NCBI GenBank assembly: GCA_038230895.1
Contig: JBBRMJ010000003.1
Location: 22,781-86,780, forward strand
DNA: 64,000 nucleotides
Source: JAJXTN01 sp038230895
Lineage (GTDB): Bacteria > Patescibacteriota > Saccharimonadia > Saccharimonadales > UBA4665
Direction of reading: 5' to 3'
The notes under the pieces are model-generated. The model had not been told where the DNA came from. It worked only from the letters and a program-made list of their open reading frames with translations, and did no database searches. Of this stretch, positions 1 through 8,724 are shown in pieces. Position numbers and translations under genes: made by a program. Each line of letters starts with the position of its first letter. Within the stretch, counting starts at the first letter, position 1.

Positions 1-1
1 C

Positions 2-94
2 TTACATCTCGAAAGGCTGAAACAGCATGGCGTGAGTGATATTCATCGTTTGAGCTACAAGCCGATTCAAGCATTGCTCTCCGCCGAGGCCTGA
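2..94 (+). CDS. rnhB: Ribonuclease HII, C-terminal end (partial)
   Basis: Only the last 30 codons lie in the window, ending at TGA 92-94. The translated tail contains HLERLKQHGVSDIHRLSYKP, which resembles the C-terminal HLEALKKYGPSPIHRRSF-type signature of RNase HII, the enzyme that cuts RNA embedded in DNA-RNA hybrids. The next gene is a YraN-family nuclease, a common neighbour of rnhB in bacteria, which supports the call. The catalytic part lies upstream of the window. Confidence 0.7.
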   Translation, partial: LHLERLKQHGVSDIHRLSYKPIQALLSAEA

Positions 95-166
95 GCGGAT
101 ATCTTGATATGTTAATTAGGTCTTGTTTCCAGCTCAGAAGTGCATGATATAGGCTACAATAGTCGC

Positions 167-511
167 ATGAATACCACAGAAGCCGGCCGTAAAGCCGAAA
201 CAGCAGCTGCTGTATACCTCGAGATGCGTGGCTATACAATCATCGAACGTAACTGGCGACGTCCCCGTTGCGAGGTCGATATCATTGCCAGCAAGGACAA
301 AGTTATGTATTTCGTCGAAGTGAAATACCGTTTCAACGACGACCAAGGGGGTGGACTAGAAGCCATCACGACGAGCAAACTGAAGAAAATGAATTTCGCA
401 GCTGACATCTGGGTACAGGAAACCAAATGGCAGGGCGAATACTCGCTGGCCGCCGTCGAGATTGCTGGCGACAACTACAGCGTCATGCACTTCATCGATA
501 ATGTTTACTAA
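167..511 (+). CDS. YraN/UPF0102 family endonuclease-like protein
   Basis: A 114-residue protein with the restriction-endonuclease-like core of the YraN family: CEVDIIA (Asp of the active site) followed by FVEVKYR (Glu-x-Lys). Members are predicted nucleases often found next to RNase HII; the cellular role is poorly defined. I chose ATG 167 because the family begins close to the AGRKAE helix. An in-frame GTG at 140 lies upstream of the TACAAT box at 155-160, so it would not be transcribed from that promoter. With that box the mRNA would be nearly leaderless. The stop codon overlaps the convergent aminopeptidase stop by 4 bases. Confidence 0.8.
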   Translation: MNTTEAGRKAETAAAVYLEMRGYTIIERNWRRPRCEVDIIASKDKVMYFVEVKYRFNDDQGGGLEAITTSKLKKMNFAADIWVQETKWQGEYSLAAVEIAGDNYSVMHFIDNVY

Positions 512-3060
512 ATTTTGAAGTACTTCTGGAGGGGCTTCAGGTCACGCTTTTTCCAGGCAGCCTGCCACTCGATGGTCTCGATGGCTTGTTTGACGGGGCG
601 TTCGAAGGCCGGGCTCATGTGACTATTGAAGAAGGCGCTAAACTCGGGTAGGAAGGCAGCGTCACTAAATGATTGACCTGCATAGACGGGCATTCGGAAA
701 AAGCTCAGATCGGTGCCGATGTTGGCGTGCAACCATTCCCAATGGCTCGTCAACCACTCCCAGGTAATTTGGCGAGCATGGCGGTTCATGAAGGAGTAAG
801 CAACCCAGTATGCCGCGTCTTGTAGACGAACTTCGTCGCTGGTAATCATCGCCAGCGCACGGTGAATAAGCTCTTTCTGGTGGAAGCCGGTCATAGCTCC
901 GGCCAGTGTGACCCGTTCCTCGCTGTTCTTGCTGGCGTTATGCATAGCCAGCAACTTATCAAAATCTGTCGCATCACCCAGTCGAGCGATGGTTCCATAC
1001 ACGACACCCCGTAAATCAGGATGCACGTCCTCGGGCTTTTTCATGCTGTGGAATCGGTGCTTAGCTTCCGCGACGACCGTTGGTTCCTCTGCAAAAGACG
1101 ATAGGCCTAATATGGTTGGACGGAGTAGGAGGTCGAAGTGACCGTCACCGTCCTTTTCTTCCCAGCCCAATCGCGCTAGTTGCTTGGCGGTCAATTCGCG
1201 GATAAACGGTCGCAGACCATCGCGGATCTGGTCATCATCCATGACGACTCGTATGCTGCCAATCCCTGAGCCAATGACATCCCAGACGACACTACTGTCC
1301 TCATCGCCGTAGGCGTGGAGTAGCTTGAGTACATCGACAGTGCTGCCGTAGCCAGCCTTAGCGGCCTCAAACGCATCACTCAGGACTGCTAAGCGAGCCA
1401 CTTCATGTAATTGACCATCAGCGACGGCTGTCGCTAATCGTTCCAAATGATGGCTGTCATAGACGGTGCGAAAAAAGCTATCGCGACCTTGATTCAGTAC
1501 CGTACTGCCGGTGATGGTCGTGGCTGGCACTTCCTGTTGTTCTGCCTCGAGTGTCTCGATACCCAACGGATGATTCGGGAGGAGTGGAATCGGCCAGCTT
1601 GTCGCTTCTTTTTTGGCCGCGGGGTTCAGGTAGAATCGCTCTTGGCGCAATGTCGGCTTTGGCCCAGTCAGTGTCGCGTGGATGATGGGATAGCCGCTTT
1701 GTGAGGTCCAGGCACTCATGAACTGCTTGACCGGGCGTTTTGATACCTCTTCCAGTGCCGCCCAGAGGTCGACCGTATTGGTGTTGCCGTAGGCATGGCG
1801 CTTGAGGTAGAGGCGCAATCCGTCACGAAAATCTTCACCACCGAGATAATCGTGCAACATCAGCAACACGCTGGCACCTTTTTCGTAACTAATAGCATCG
1901 AAAATGGTTCGAATTTCATCGGGATGATGGACTTCGACTTCTATCGGATGGGTGTTCTCAAGCGCATCTTGCTTGAGCGCCAAACCTTGTTCATCGATTA
2001 TGAACTGCGTCCAGACTTTCCAATTTGGAAAGAGATGATCTACCGCCAGATAGCTCATCCAGCTTGCGAAACTCTCATTCAGCCAGAGATCATTCCACCA
2101 GCGCATAGTGACTAAGTTGCCGAACCATTGATGAGTCAACTCGTGGGCGACAACATTCGCGACGTATTGTTTCAGGTGCAGGCTGGTGTTTTTGGGGTCC
2201 ACCAGCAGCGCTTGCTCACGAAAAGTGATCAGCCCCCAGTTTTCCATAGCGCCGCTCGCGAAATCGGGCAGGGCTACCAAGTCACACTTGGCTAACGGAT
2301 ACGGAATGTCAAAGTAGTCGTTATAAAATTCTAATGTTTTAACCGCGCAATCGACTGCAAAATCAGCATGTTTGACATGTTCTGGCGTCGCATAGGCCCG
2401 CACGATGACGCCGTCCTTGGTCTTGCCTTCGGCGAAGCTGAGTTCGCCATAAATAAAGGCTAGTAGGTAGGTAGACATTTTGGGGGTGGGCTCGAAGCTA
2501 CTCCACAGCTTGCCGCCGCGAGTCTTTTGATGCTTAACTGGCGTATTGGCCAGGACAGTCTCGTGGAGCGGCGTCAGTAATTCAAGGTCAAAGATGGCTT
2601 TGGCTTCCGGCTCATCAATGCAGGGAAAAGCCTCACGAGCATGGTGGCTCTCGAACTGGGTAGCTATTAAACTCTGCTTGACGCCTTTCAACTCAAAATT
2701 ACAAGGGTATATGCCATTCATCTGGCGCGAAATCAGGCCACTAAACTTCAGTGTCACTTCGTAGCTGCCTGGATAGAGCATTTCGGTGGCATGCAAACGG
2801 ACTTCGTCATAGGATTGTTGGAGATTAATACGATCGACAACTATGGCATGCTCGCCCTTTTTGTCTCGTTTGACAATGGTTGCTTCGGTGACGGTCAGGC
2901 CTTTCTGGTGGAAGGTTAAACGCTGAGATGGCCGTCCGGTCTTCTTACCAATAATCGTCACACGACCGCGAAAGGTCAGCGCCTCACGGTCCGGTTCTAG
3001 TGACAAATCATAATGCTCCGGCTGAAACTGCTCGTACAGCCGCGTAACGTTTTTACCCAT
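508..3060 (-). CDS. M1 family zinc aminopeptidase (aminopeptidase N type)
   Basis: An 850-residue metallopeptidase that removes N-terminal residues from peptides. The exopeptidase signature GAMEN is at residues 270-274. The zinc site is HELTH at 306-310 with the third ligand Glu329, giving the exact HExxH-x18-E spacing of family M1. The length fits the four-domain layout with a helical ERAP1-like C-terminal half. No signal peptide is seen, so it probably acts in the cytoplasm, recycling peptides, which would suit a host-dependent organism. A TAGACT box on the minus strand (3069-3074) sits 8 bases before the ATG, suggesting a leaderless mRNA. Zinc is retained here, unlike in several ribosomal proteins of the window. 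Confidence 0.93.
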   Translation of the reverse strand: MGKNVTRLYEQFQPEHYDLSLEPDREALTFRGRVTIIGKKTGRPSQRLTFHQKGLTVTEATIVKRDKKGEHAIVVDRINLQQSYDEVRLHATEMLYPGSYEVTLKFSGLISRQMNGIYPCNFELKGVKQSLIATQFESHHAREAFPCIDEPEAKAIFDLELLTPLHETVLANTPVKHQKTRGGKLWSSFEPTPKMSTYLLAFIYGELSFAEGKTKDGVIVRAYATPEHVKHADFAVDCAVKTLEFYNDYFDIPYPLAKCDLVALPDFASGAMENWGLITFREQALLVDPKNTSLHLKQYVANVVAHELTHQWFGNLVTMRWWNDLWLNESFASWMSYLAVDHLFPNWKVWTQFIIDEQGLALKQDALENTHPIEVEVHHPDEIRTIFDAISYEKGASVLLMLHDYLGGEDFRDGLRLYLKRHAYGNTNTVDLWAALEEVSKRPVKQFMSAWTSQSGYPIIHATLTGPKPTLRQERFYLNPAAKKEATSWPIPLLPNHPLGIETLEAEQQEVPATTITGSTVLNQGRDSFFRTVYDSHHLERLATAVADGQLHEVARLAVLSDAFEAAKAGYGSTVDVLKLLHAYGDEDSSVVWDVIGSGIGSIRVVMDDDQIRDGLRPFIRELTAKQLARLGWEEKDGDGHFDLLLRPTILGLSSFAEEPTVVAEAKHRFHSMKKPEDVHPDLRGVVYGTIARLGDATDFDKLLAMHNASKNSEERVTLAGAMTGFHQKELIHRALAMITSDEVRLQDAAYWVAYSFMNRHARQITWEWLTSHWEWLHANIGTDLSFFRMPVYAGQSFSDAAFLPEFSAFFNSHMSPAFERPVKQAIETIEWQAAWKKRDLKPLQKYFKI

Positions 3061-3122
3061 ATATATTTAGTCTATCATCTATAAAGTTCGGCGTCATCTT
3101 GAACTCTGCTTCGGTACTGAAA

Positions 3123-3151
3123 TTGACTTAATCAAGGCCGCAAGCTATAAT
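3123..3151 (+). promoter_or_regulatory. Sigma70-type promoter of nusA
   Basis: TTGACT at 3123-3128 and TATAAT at 3146-3151 are separated by exactly 17 bases. Transcription should begin near 3158, about 80 bases before the nusA start codon, immediately before the hairpin at 3165-3183. Confidence 0.75.
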
Positions 3152-3164
3152 GTTGCTTAGCAAG

Positions 3165-3189
3165 TCCGGCCAAATAGGTCGGATTTTTT
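3165..3189 (+). terminator. Candidate attenuator in the nusA leader
   Basis: A 7-bp stem (3165-3171 with 3177-3183, one G-T wobble) closes an AAATA loop and is followed directly by six T residues (3184-3189). It starts only a few bases after the predicted transcription start, so it would stop most nusA transcripts at about 30 nt unless bypassed. NusA itself stimulates pausing and intrinsic termination, so feedback control of nusA is plausible, but that is inference. The minus-strand aminopeptidase is divergent and ends elsewhere, so this is not the terminator of an upstream gene. Confidence 0.6.
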
Positions 3190-3236
3190 CATACCAGAAC
3201 CTTACAATTTAGATAAGTAACAGAGAGGAGTCCAAT

Positions 3237-4403
3237 ATGGACTTAGATATGAAACAACTGGCCGTCGCCATCCGGACGATTGCCGAAGAGAAAAATTTAC
3301 CAGAGGACGCCGTTAAGGAGGTCGTCGAGCAGGCTTTGGCTGCTGCCTATCGCCGTGATTATGGTGACCGCGAACAGGAAATTCGTGTAACCATGAACCT
3401 CAACACCGGTGACGTAGATGCTTACGTAACCAAAGAGATTGTCGAAACCGTCGACAATGAGGCTTTTGAAATCAGCGTCAAGGATGCCAGTGTCATGCGC
3501 AAGAACGCCAAAGTTGGTGAGACGATCGAACTCCACGAAAAAGCTCGTGAATTTGGCCGTGTCGCTGCCCAGACCGCCAAGCAAGTCATCTTGCAGCGTC
3601 TTCGCGAAGCTGAGCGCGAAATTGTGATGACTGAATACGAAGATAAGATCGGTACGGTCATCAATGCCACCGTTGCGCGCGTCGAAGGCAATATTGTTCG
3701 CATCGACCTCGGTAAAGCCCAAGGTATCATGCCTCGTAGCGAACAAATCCAAGGTGAGCGATACTACCCCGGCCAGCGCCTCAAAGTCTTTCTGAAAGAT
3801 GTCGAGCGTGGCTTCCGTGGCCCGCAACTCGTCGTCAGCCGTGGCAATAAAGAGTTTATTGAATGGCTATTCCGCGGTGAAGTCCCCGAGATGGAGAGCG
3901 GCGCAGTGGAGATTAAAACTATTGCTCGTGAAGCAGGTGTTCGTAGTAAGATCGCAGTTGCCAGCAATGTGCCTGGTGTTGACCCTGTCGGTACATTCGT
4001 CGGCGGTCATGGTACACGCGTGAACGCTGTCGTTAGCGAAGTCGGCGAACAGGAGAAGATCGACATCATCGTTTGGAAAGAAGATTCAGCTGAATTTATC
4101 GCTGAGGCCTTGAGCCCTACCAAGGTCGCCAAGGTCATCCTCGACGAGAAGAACAAGAAAGCTCGCGTCATCGTCCCCGAAGACCAACTGAGCATTGCCA
4201 TCGGTAAAAGCGGTCAAAACGTCCGCTTGGCCAGCAAACTGAGTGGCTATGAACTCGATATCGAAGCCGAGAAAGTCAGCGACACCAGCGGGTCGACTGA
4301 AGGCAAAATCGAAACCACCGAACTCCCTAAGGTCCCCAAGCTCAAGAAGAAGAGTGACCTCGAAAATTCTCTCCTGGAAGCCATCGAAGAACACGGCGAG
4401 TAA
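3237..4403 (+). CDS. nusA: Transcription termination/antitermination factor NusA
   Basis: A 388-residue RNA-polymerase-binding factor that controls pausing, termination and antitermination. In order: N-terminal polymerase-binding domain (about 1-130, opening with the typical AIRTIAEEKNLPEDAV helix), S1 RNA-binding domain (about 135-200), and two KH domains (about 205-345; the second carries SIAIGKSGQNVRLASKL). The tail is Lys-rich and lacks the extra acidic repeats of the E. coli protein, as in Gram-positive NusA. GAGGAG lies 8 bases before ATG 3237. The gene stands alone here, without rimP or infB beside it. Confidence 0.96.
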   Translation: MDLDMKQLAVAIRTIAEEKNLPEDAVKEVVEQALAAAYRRDYGDREQEIRVTMNLNTGDVDAYVTKEIVETVDNEAFEISVKDASVMRKNAKVGETIELHEKAREFGRVAAQTAKQVILQRLREAEREIVMTEYEDKIGTVINATVARVEGNIVRIDLGKAQGIMPRSEQIQGERYYPGQRLKVFLKDVERGFRGPQLVVSRGNKEFIEWLFRGEVPEMESGAVEIKTIAREAGVRSKIAVASNVPGVDPVGTFVGGHGTRVNAVVSEVGEQEKIDIIVWKEDSAEFIAEALSPTKVAKVILDEKNKKARVIVPEDQLSIAIGKSGQNVRLASKLSGYELDIEAEKVSDTSGSTEGKIETTELPKVPKLKKKSDLENSLLEAIEEHGE

Positions 4404-4485
4404 AGGAGCGAAGTAGTCTCTTAGGTCGAACGGTTGTTTGCAGTTCGTTTGAGTGCGACGTCAACAGTGCCGCCAGTACTGGTAT

Positions 4486-4514
4486 TTGTCATTAATTACT
4501 AATAGTTGTATAAT
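4486..4514 (+). promoter_or_regulatory. Sigma70-type promoter of small orphan gene
   Basis: TTGTCA (4486-4491), 17-base spacer, TATAAT (4509-4514). The predicted start is about 35 bases before the ATG at 4555. Confidence 0.7.
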
Positions 4515-4554
4515 ACTAACTATTAATAACAATTTGCTGCTTTGAGAGGCGCTA

Positions 4555-4893
4555 ATGAGCCCAGACAAAAAACGACCGGGTGGCCTTCGACTAGAGACTC
4601 TCGGCGAACATACTACTGTTGCAGAAGCTGAGCGAGAACTTGTCGCTGTGATGGAAGCCGAACCAACCCCTTTGGCTCAACCCCTGGCTACTACGATCCA
4701 ATTCGTCGAAAACATGGGCGCTCAGATGCCACCCGAGTACGGTATCGTCAGCCGTTTTGATGAAGTACAAGCAGATCTAATTCTGCTTATCCTCGGTTTC
4801 GCCGCCAATAACAGCACAGACTTATTGCTATCCACTCACGCCCATTCGATGTTGACCGATTATATCCCAAAAGGTGGTGTTATTAAGCGCTAG
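4555..4893 (+). CDS. Hypothetical protein, 112 aa
   Basis: I do not recognise this protein. It has a charged N-terminal half (about 1-40, many Glu and Arg) and a hydrophobic helical stretch ADLILLILGFAANN around residues 73-86 that is too short and isolated to be a clear membrane anchor. No cysteines and no catalytic motif are visible. It has its own near-consensus promoter and a GAGAGG ribosome-binding site before ATG 4555. It lies between nusA and the heat-shock-controlled clpC, with no operon partner. Confidence 0.6.
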   Translation: MSPDKKRPGGLRLETLGEHTTVAEAERELVAVMEAEPTPLAQPLATTIQFVENMGAQMPPEYGIVSRFDEVQADLILLILGFAANNSTDLLLSTHAHSMLTDYIPKGGVIKR

Positions 4894-4985
4894 CCCACCT
4901 ACAGGGCGCCAGCTCACATCAATTGCACCAATTGGGTGAGATTCAGTCCATAGGAATAAAACGGACGATGTAGGAAATGCCATTG

Positions 4986-5012
4986 TTGGCACTCTTGACT
5001 GCCGAGTGCTAA
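4986..5012 (+). promoter_or_regulatory. CIRCE operator (HrcA site) of clpC
   Basis: TTGGCACTC, 9-base spacer, GAGTGCTAA: the classical CIRCE inverted repeat TTAGCACTC-N9-GAGTGCTAA with one mismatch. The -35 box TTGACT (4995-5000) starts in the spacer and a -10 TATTAT lies at 5017-5022 (16-base spacing), so bound HrcA would cover the promoter. Confidence 0.9.
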
Positions 5013-5097
5013 ATGCTATTATGGATGTAGGCTTTTCTATTTTTCGTCGCCTCACAAGCCGGCCATTATAAAACTCTAAAAAAGAGGAGACAAACCT

Positions 5098-7578
5098 ATG
5101 ATGCCAAACAGTCCAGATTTCCAAGAATTTCTGAATCACCTCACTAACAATGCACTGAACAGCTTGAAGCACGCTGATGCCATCGCGCGCAGCTTTGGTT
5201 CGGCTTATGTCGGTACCGAACACTTATTACTTGGCCTGTTGGCCCAGGATGGCAGCATGGCTTCAAAGATTCTCGAAGGCACTGGTATCACCTTAGACCG
5301 TGCCCGGTTGGCCTTGAATCTAACACCGAAAACACTGGTCATTAATGTTGGCGCCAAAGGACTGAGCGAGACCGCTAAATTGACGCTCAAAATGGCTTAT
5401 GACGTGGCACAGGATTACAGTCAGGAATACTGTGGTACCGAACACATTCTCTACAGCATACTCAGCCAGAAAAACGCCCGCGCTACTATCTTATTACGTG
5501 ACATGAATGTCAATGTTGACACCCTGAACGCCGAGCTGGAGCAATTCCTCAATCGACAGCAGTACGAGGATGGTGAAACTGGTACTGAAGGCCGTCGACG
5601 CGGTGCCAAGAAAACTAAAAAGACCGCGCTGGATTTCTTTGGTACCGATCTGACCGCTCAAGCTCGGGACGACAAGCTCGACCCAGTCGTTGGCCGCGAT
5701 AATCAAATTCGCCGTTTAATCACCATACTGAATCGCCGCACCAAGAACAACCCTGTACTAATTGGAGAGCCGGGCGTCGGTAAAACCGCCATCGTCGAGG
5801 GCCTCGCCCAACGTATCATCGCTGAAGACGTGCCCGATAGCTTGATTGATAAGCGCATTATTATGCTCGACCTGGCTGGCATGATTGCCGGTACCAAGTA
5901 CCGTGGTGAATTTGAAGAGCGGCTGAAGAAAGTCATGGCTGAGCTCGAGAAAGACAACAAGGCCATCGTGTTCATCGACGAATTACATCTGATCGTCGGT
6001 GCTGGCGCTGCTGAGGGTGCCATGGACGCTGGCAACATCTTGAAACCAGCTCTGGCCCGAGGCCGAATCCAGGTCGTCGGTGCCACCACTACGAACGAAT
6101 ACACTAAACATATCGAGAAAGACGCAGCCCTAGAGCGCCGTTTCCAGCCCATCCAAGTGCCAGAAACTACTCCAGCCGAGACCCTGGCAATACTGAAAGG
6201 TTTGCGCAAACATTACGAAGCCTTCCACGGTGTTAAATTGAGCGACGAAGTCCTGGAAGATGCCGTCACGCTGGCTAAGCGCTATATCAACGACCGTTTC
6301 ATGCCCGACAAAGCCATCGACCTCATTGACGAAACTTCCGCTCACCTTCGGGTTGATAAGGGGAAAACCAGTCCCGAAGTCCGCAAATTACAGAAGGAAA
6401 TGAAACTGATCAACACCCGTATCGACGAAGCCGTTGATGCTGAGGATTATGAAAAAGCCGCCCAGTACAAGACTCGCGCGAGCCAAATTAGTGACGAATT
6501 GACGAAATTACAGGCTGATACGAAACAAGCGAAGCGTCTGACCGTCACCAGTGAAGACCTGGCTGATGTGGTGGCACGTATGACTGGCGTGCCAGTTAAG
6601 AAGGTTATCCGGAGCGAGGCCAAGTATTTACTGACTTTAGAAAAGACCCTTTCGAAGCATGTGATCGGCCAGGATGAGGCCGTCACCGCTGTTTCCAAGG
6701 CTATCCGCCGCAACCGCAGTGGTATTGGTAGTGACAAACGACCAATTGGCTCGTTCATTTTCCTTGGTCCAACGGGGGTCGGAAAGACCGAATTAGCCCG
6801 TGTCCTTGCTCGTGAATTCTTCGGCAGCGAGAATAATCTGGTCAAGATTGATATGAGTGAATTTGGCGAGCACCACAATGTCTCGCGTTTGGTTGGCGCC
6901 CCAGCCGGGTACGTCGGCTACGATGAAGGCGGCCAGTTAACTGATAAAATTCGTCGCCAACCATACAGCCTGGTGCTCTTCGACGAGATCGAAAAAGCTC
7001 ACCCTGATGTTTTCAACATGCTACTCCAGATGTTAGAAGATGGTTATCTGACTGACGCGAAGGGCCGACGCATCGACTTTACGAACACCATCGTCATTAT
7101 GACCAGTAACATCGGTGCCAATAAATTGCAGAAAGAGGCCAACCTCGGTTTCCACGCCACCAAGGCTGGTGATTTGAAGGATCTCGATGCTTTACACGAG
7201 ACCAACAAGTCACACGTCCAGGACGAATTGAAGAAAATGCTCCGCCCAGAGCTACTGAACCGGATTGATAAGACTATTGTTTTCCGAGCGCTAACCCAAA
7301 AAGACATCTATAAAATCATTGATTTACAGATTGATGACCTCAAAGCTCGCTTACAGCGCAAGGGACTGAGCGTTCAGCTGAACGCTGGTGCTAAGCAGTA
7401 TCTGATAGAACATGGCTACGATGCCCACAATGGGGTCAGGCCACTGCGACGTCTGATTCAAGAAACCATCGAAGATCACCTGGCGCTCGAGCTGCTCGAT
7501 GACAAGTACGTCAAAGGTGATATTATTCAAGTAGCAGCCAAAAACGGCTCGCTTGCCTATGTCACTACGAACGAATAA
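5098..7578 (+). CDS. clpC: ATP-dependent Clp protease ATPase subunit ClpC
   Basis: An 826-residue AAA+ unfoldase that feeds proteins to ClpP. Domains in order: two Clp_N repeats (about 5-150), first AAA+ module with Walker A GEPGVGKT at 223-230, a short coiled UVR-like middle segment (about 440-480, DAEDYEKAAQYKTRA), and second AAA+ module with Walker A GPTGVGKT near 557-564 plus the C-terminal D2 domain. The short middle domain separates ClpC from ClpB, and an LGF tripeptide after the second sensor region fits the ClpP-docking loop. GAGGAG precedes ATG 5098 (a second ATG follows at once). The CIRCE operator upstream points to HrcA control. Confidence 0.95.
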   Translation: MMPNSPDFQEFLNHLTNNALNSLKHADAIARSFGSAYVGTEHLLLGLLAQDGSMASKILEGTGITLDRARLALNLTPKTLVINVGAKGLSETAKLTLKMAYDVAQDYSQEYCGTEHILYSILSQKNARATILLRDMNVNVDTLNAELEQFLNRQQYEDGETGTEGRRRGAKKTKKTALDFFGTDLTAQARDDKLDPVVGRDNQIRRLITILNRRTKNNPVLIGEPGVGKTAIVEGLAQRIIAEDVPDSLIDKRIIMLDLAGMIAGTKYRGEFEERLKKVMAELEKDNKAIVFIDELHLIVGAGAAEGAMDAGNILKPALARGRIQVVGATTTNEYTKHIEKDAALERRFQPIQVPETTPAETLAILKGLRKHYEAFHGVKLSDEVLEDAVTLAKRYINDRFMPDKAIDLIDETSAHLRVDKGKTSPEVRKLQKEMKLINTRIDEAVDAEDYEKAAQYKTRASQISDELTKLQADTKQAKRLTVTSEDLADVVARMTGVPVKKVIRSEAKYLLTLEKTLSKHVIGQDEAVTAVSKAIRRNRSGIGSDKRPIGSFIFLGPTGVGKTELARVLAREFFGSENNLVKIDMSEFGEHHNVSRLVGAPAGYVGYDEGGQLTDKIRRQPYSLVLFDEIEKAHPDVFNMLLQMLEDGYLTDAKGRRIDFTNTIVIMTSNIGANKLQKEANLGFHATKAGDLKDLDALHETNKSHVQDELKKMLRPELLNRIDKTIVFRALTQKDIYKIIDLQIDDLKARLQRKGLSVQLNAGAKQYLIEHGYDAHNGVRPLRRLIQETIEDHLALELLDDKYVKGDIIQVAAKNGSLAYVTTNE

Positions 7579-8683
7579 AAAACAAGCTAAACACCCCTTA
7601 GGTGATAAAAAAGCGGCAAAGGCGCTCGACAAAGCCCACCTTGATAAAGCGGCACTCGATACTGCCTACATCGAGGCCGTAGCTCGTGAAGCGAATCGCC
7701 GTAAACGCCGTCGCAGTCGGCAGCGTGTAGTTCTGGTTTTTCTCTTGGTCTGTATTGCTACGACGGTCAGCGCGCTAATAGAACGCCAAAACTTGACTGA
7801 TTGGTGGCGCCTCAAGCATTACAATGCGCCGCAGGAGGTGGCGCAGCTCGCCGTGCAGGACGGCATGACCTCGTATGCGCGTAAGGTGTTCTACGTCAAC
7901 CGACCGAACATTATCGCCCGCTCCAGTTTCGGTAGTTCCTGTCCAAACGATGGTGGCGAACAAACGATTGTCCTCGGCTGCTATCATAGCGGGCAGAGTG
8001 GCATTGATCTACTTCACGTCAGCGATCCTTTGCTCAATGGCGTCGAACAGGTAACCGCCGCCCACGAGATGTTACACGCTGCGTACGAACGACTGAGTAC
8101 CGGTGAACGACAGCGCATTGATGGCTTGCTTCAGGCATATTATGCGCACGATTTACACGACCCTCGTATTCTCAGTACCATCGCCACCTACAAGAAAAGC
8201 GAGCCACATGATGTCGTCAATGAAATGCATTCGGTGTTTGGTACAGAGGTGAAGACATTGCCGGCGTCACTGGAGAATTATTACAAACGCTACTTCGTCA
8301 GTCGCGCAGAGGTAGTCGCCAACGCCGACAAATATCAGGCACAATTCACCTCGAGACAGACTATTGTGGCGCAGAATGATGCAACACTAGCCAGCTTAAA
8401 GATCAAGATCAACGATCGAGAAGCTGATCTGAAGACCAAACTAAACAGTATTAATAACCAGCAGGCGATACTCTTGAAGTTACGCAGCTCGAATGTGCCC
8501 GCTTACAACGCGACCGTGCCCGGCTACAATCAGCAAGTCGACGCCTACAATCGGGAGGCCGATGGCGTGCAAAGTTTCATAGATCAGTTTAACCAACTAG
8601 TCATTAGCCGCAACAAGGTGGCACTCGAGGAAGATCAGCTGGTTAAGGAATTATTACCGGCGGCGGCGCAGCTTAACAAATAA
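7559..8683 (+). CDS. Membrane-anchored protein with HExxH motif and C-terminal coiled coil
   Basis: A 374-residue protein I cannot assign to a named family. It has a basic Lys/Arg-rich cytoplasmic head (1-55), one membrane segment (about 57-77, VVLVFLLVCIATTVSALI), an extracytoplasmic region with HEMLHAAYE (an HExxH zinc-protease-like motif) near residue 170, and a Gln/Asn/Lys-rich coiled-coil region from about 270 to the end. A secreted-side metallopeptidase role is inference; the third zinc ligand is not obvious. ATG 7559 overlaps the end of clpC by 20 bases, so the two are probably co-transcribed; an in-frame TTG at 7553 is the alternative start. Confidence 0.7.
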   Translation: MSLRTNKKQAKHPLGDKKAAKALDKAHLDKAALDTAYIEAVAREANRRKRRRSRQRVVLVFLLVCIATTVSALIERQNLTDWWRLKHYNAPQEVAQLAVQDGMTSYARKVFYVNRPNIIARSSFGSSCPNDGGEQTIVLGCYHSGQSGIDLLHVSDPLLNGVEQVTAAHEMLHAAYERLSTGERQRIDGLLQAYYAHDLHDPRILSTIATYKKSEPHDVVNEMHSVFGTEVKTLPASLENYYKRYFVSRAEVVANADKYQAQFTSRQTIVAQNDATLASLKIKINDREADLKTKLNSINNQQAILLKLRSSNVPAYNATVPGYNQQVDAYNREADGVQSFIDQFNQLVISRNKVALEEDQLVKELLPAAAQLNK

Positions 8684-8724
8684 TTAATCTACCAGTGTTA
8701 GACTGAGAGTATAAAGGAGCGTCT

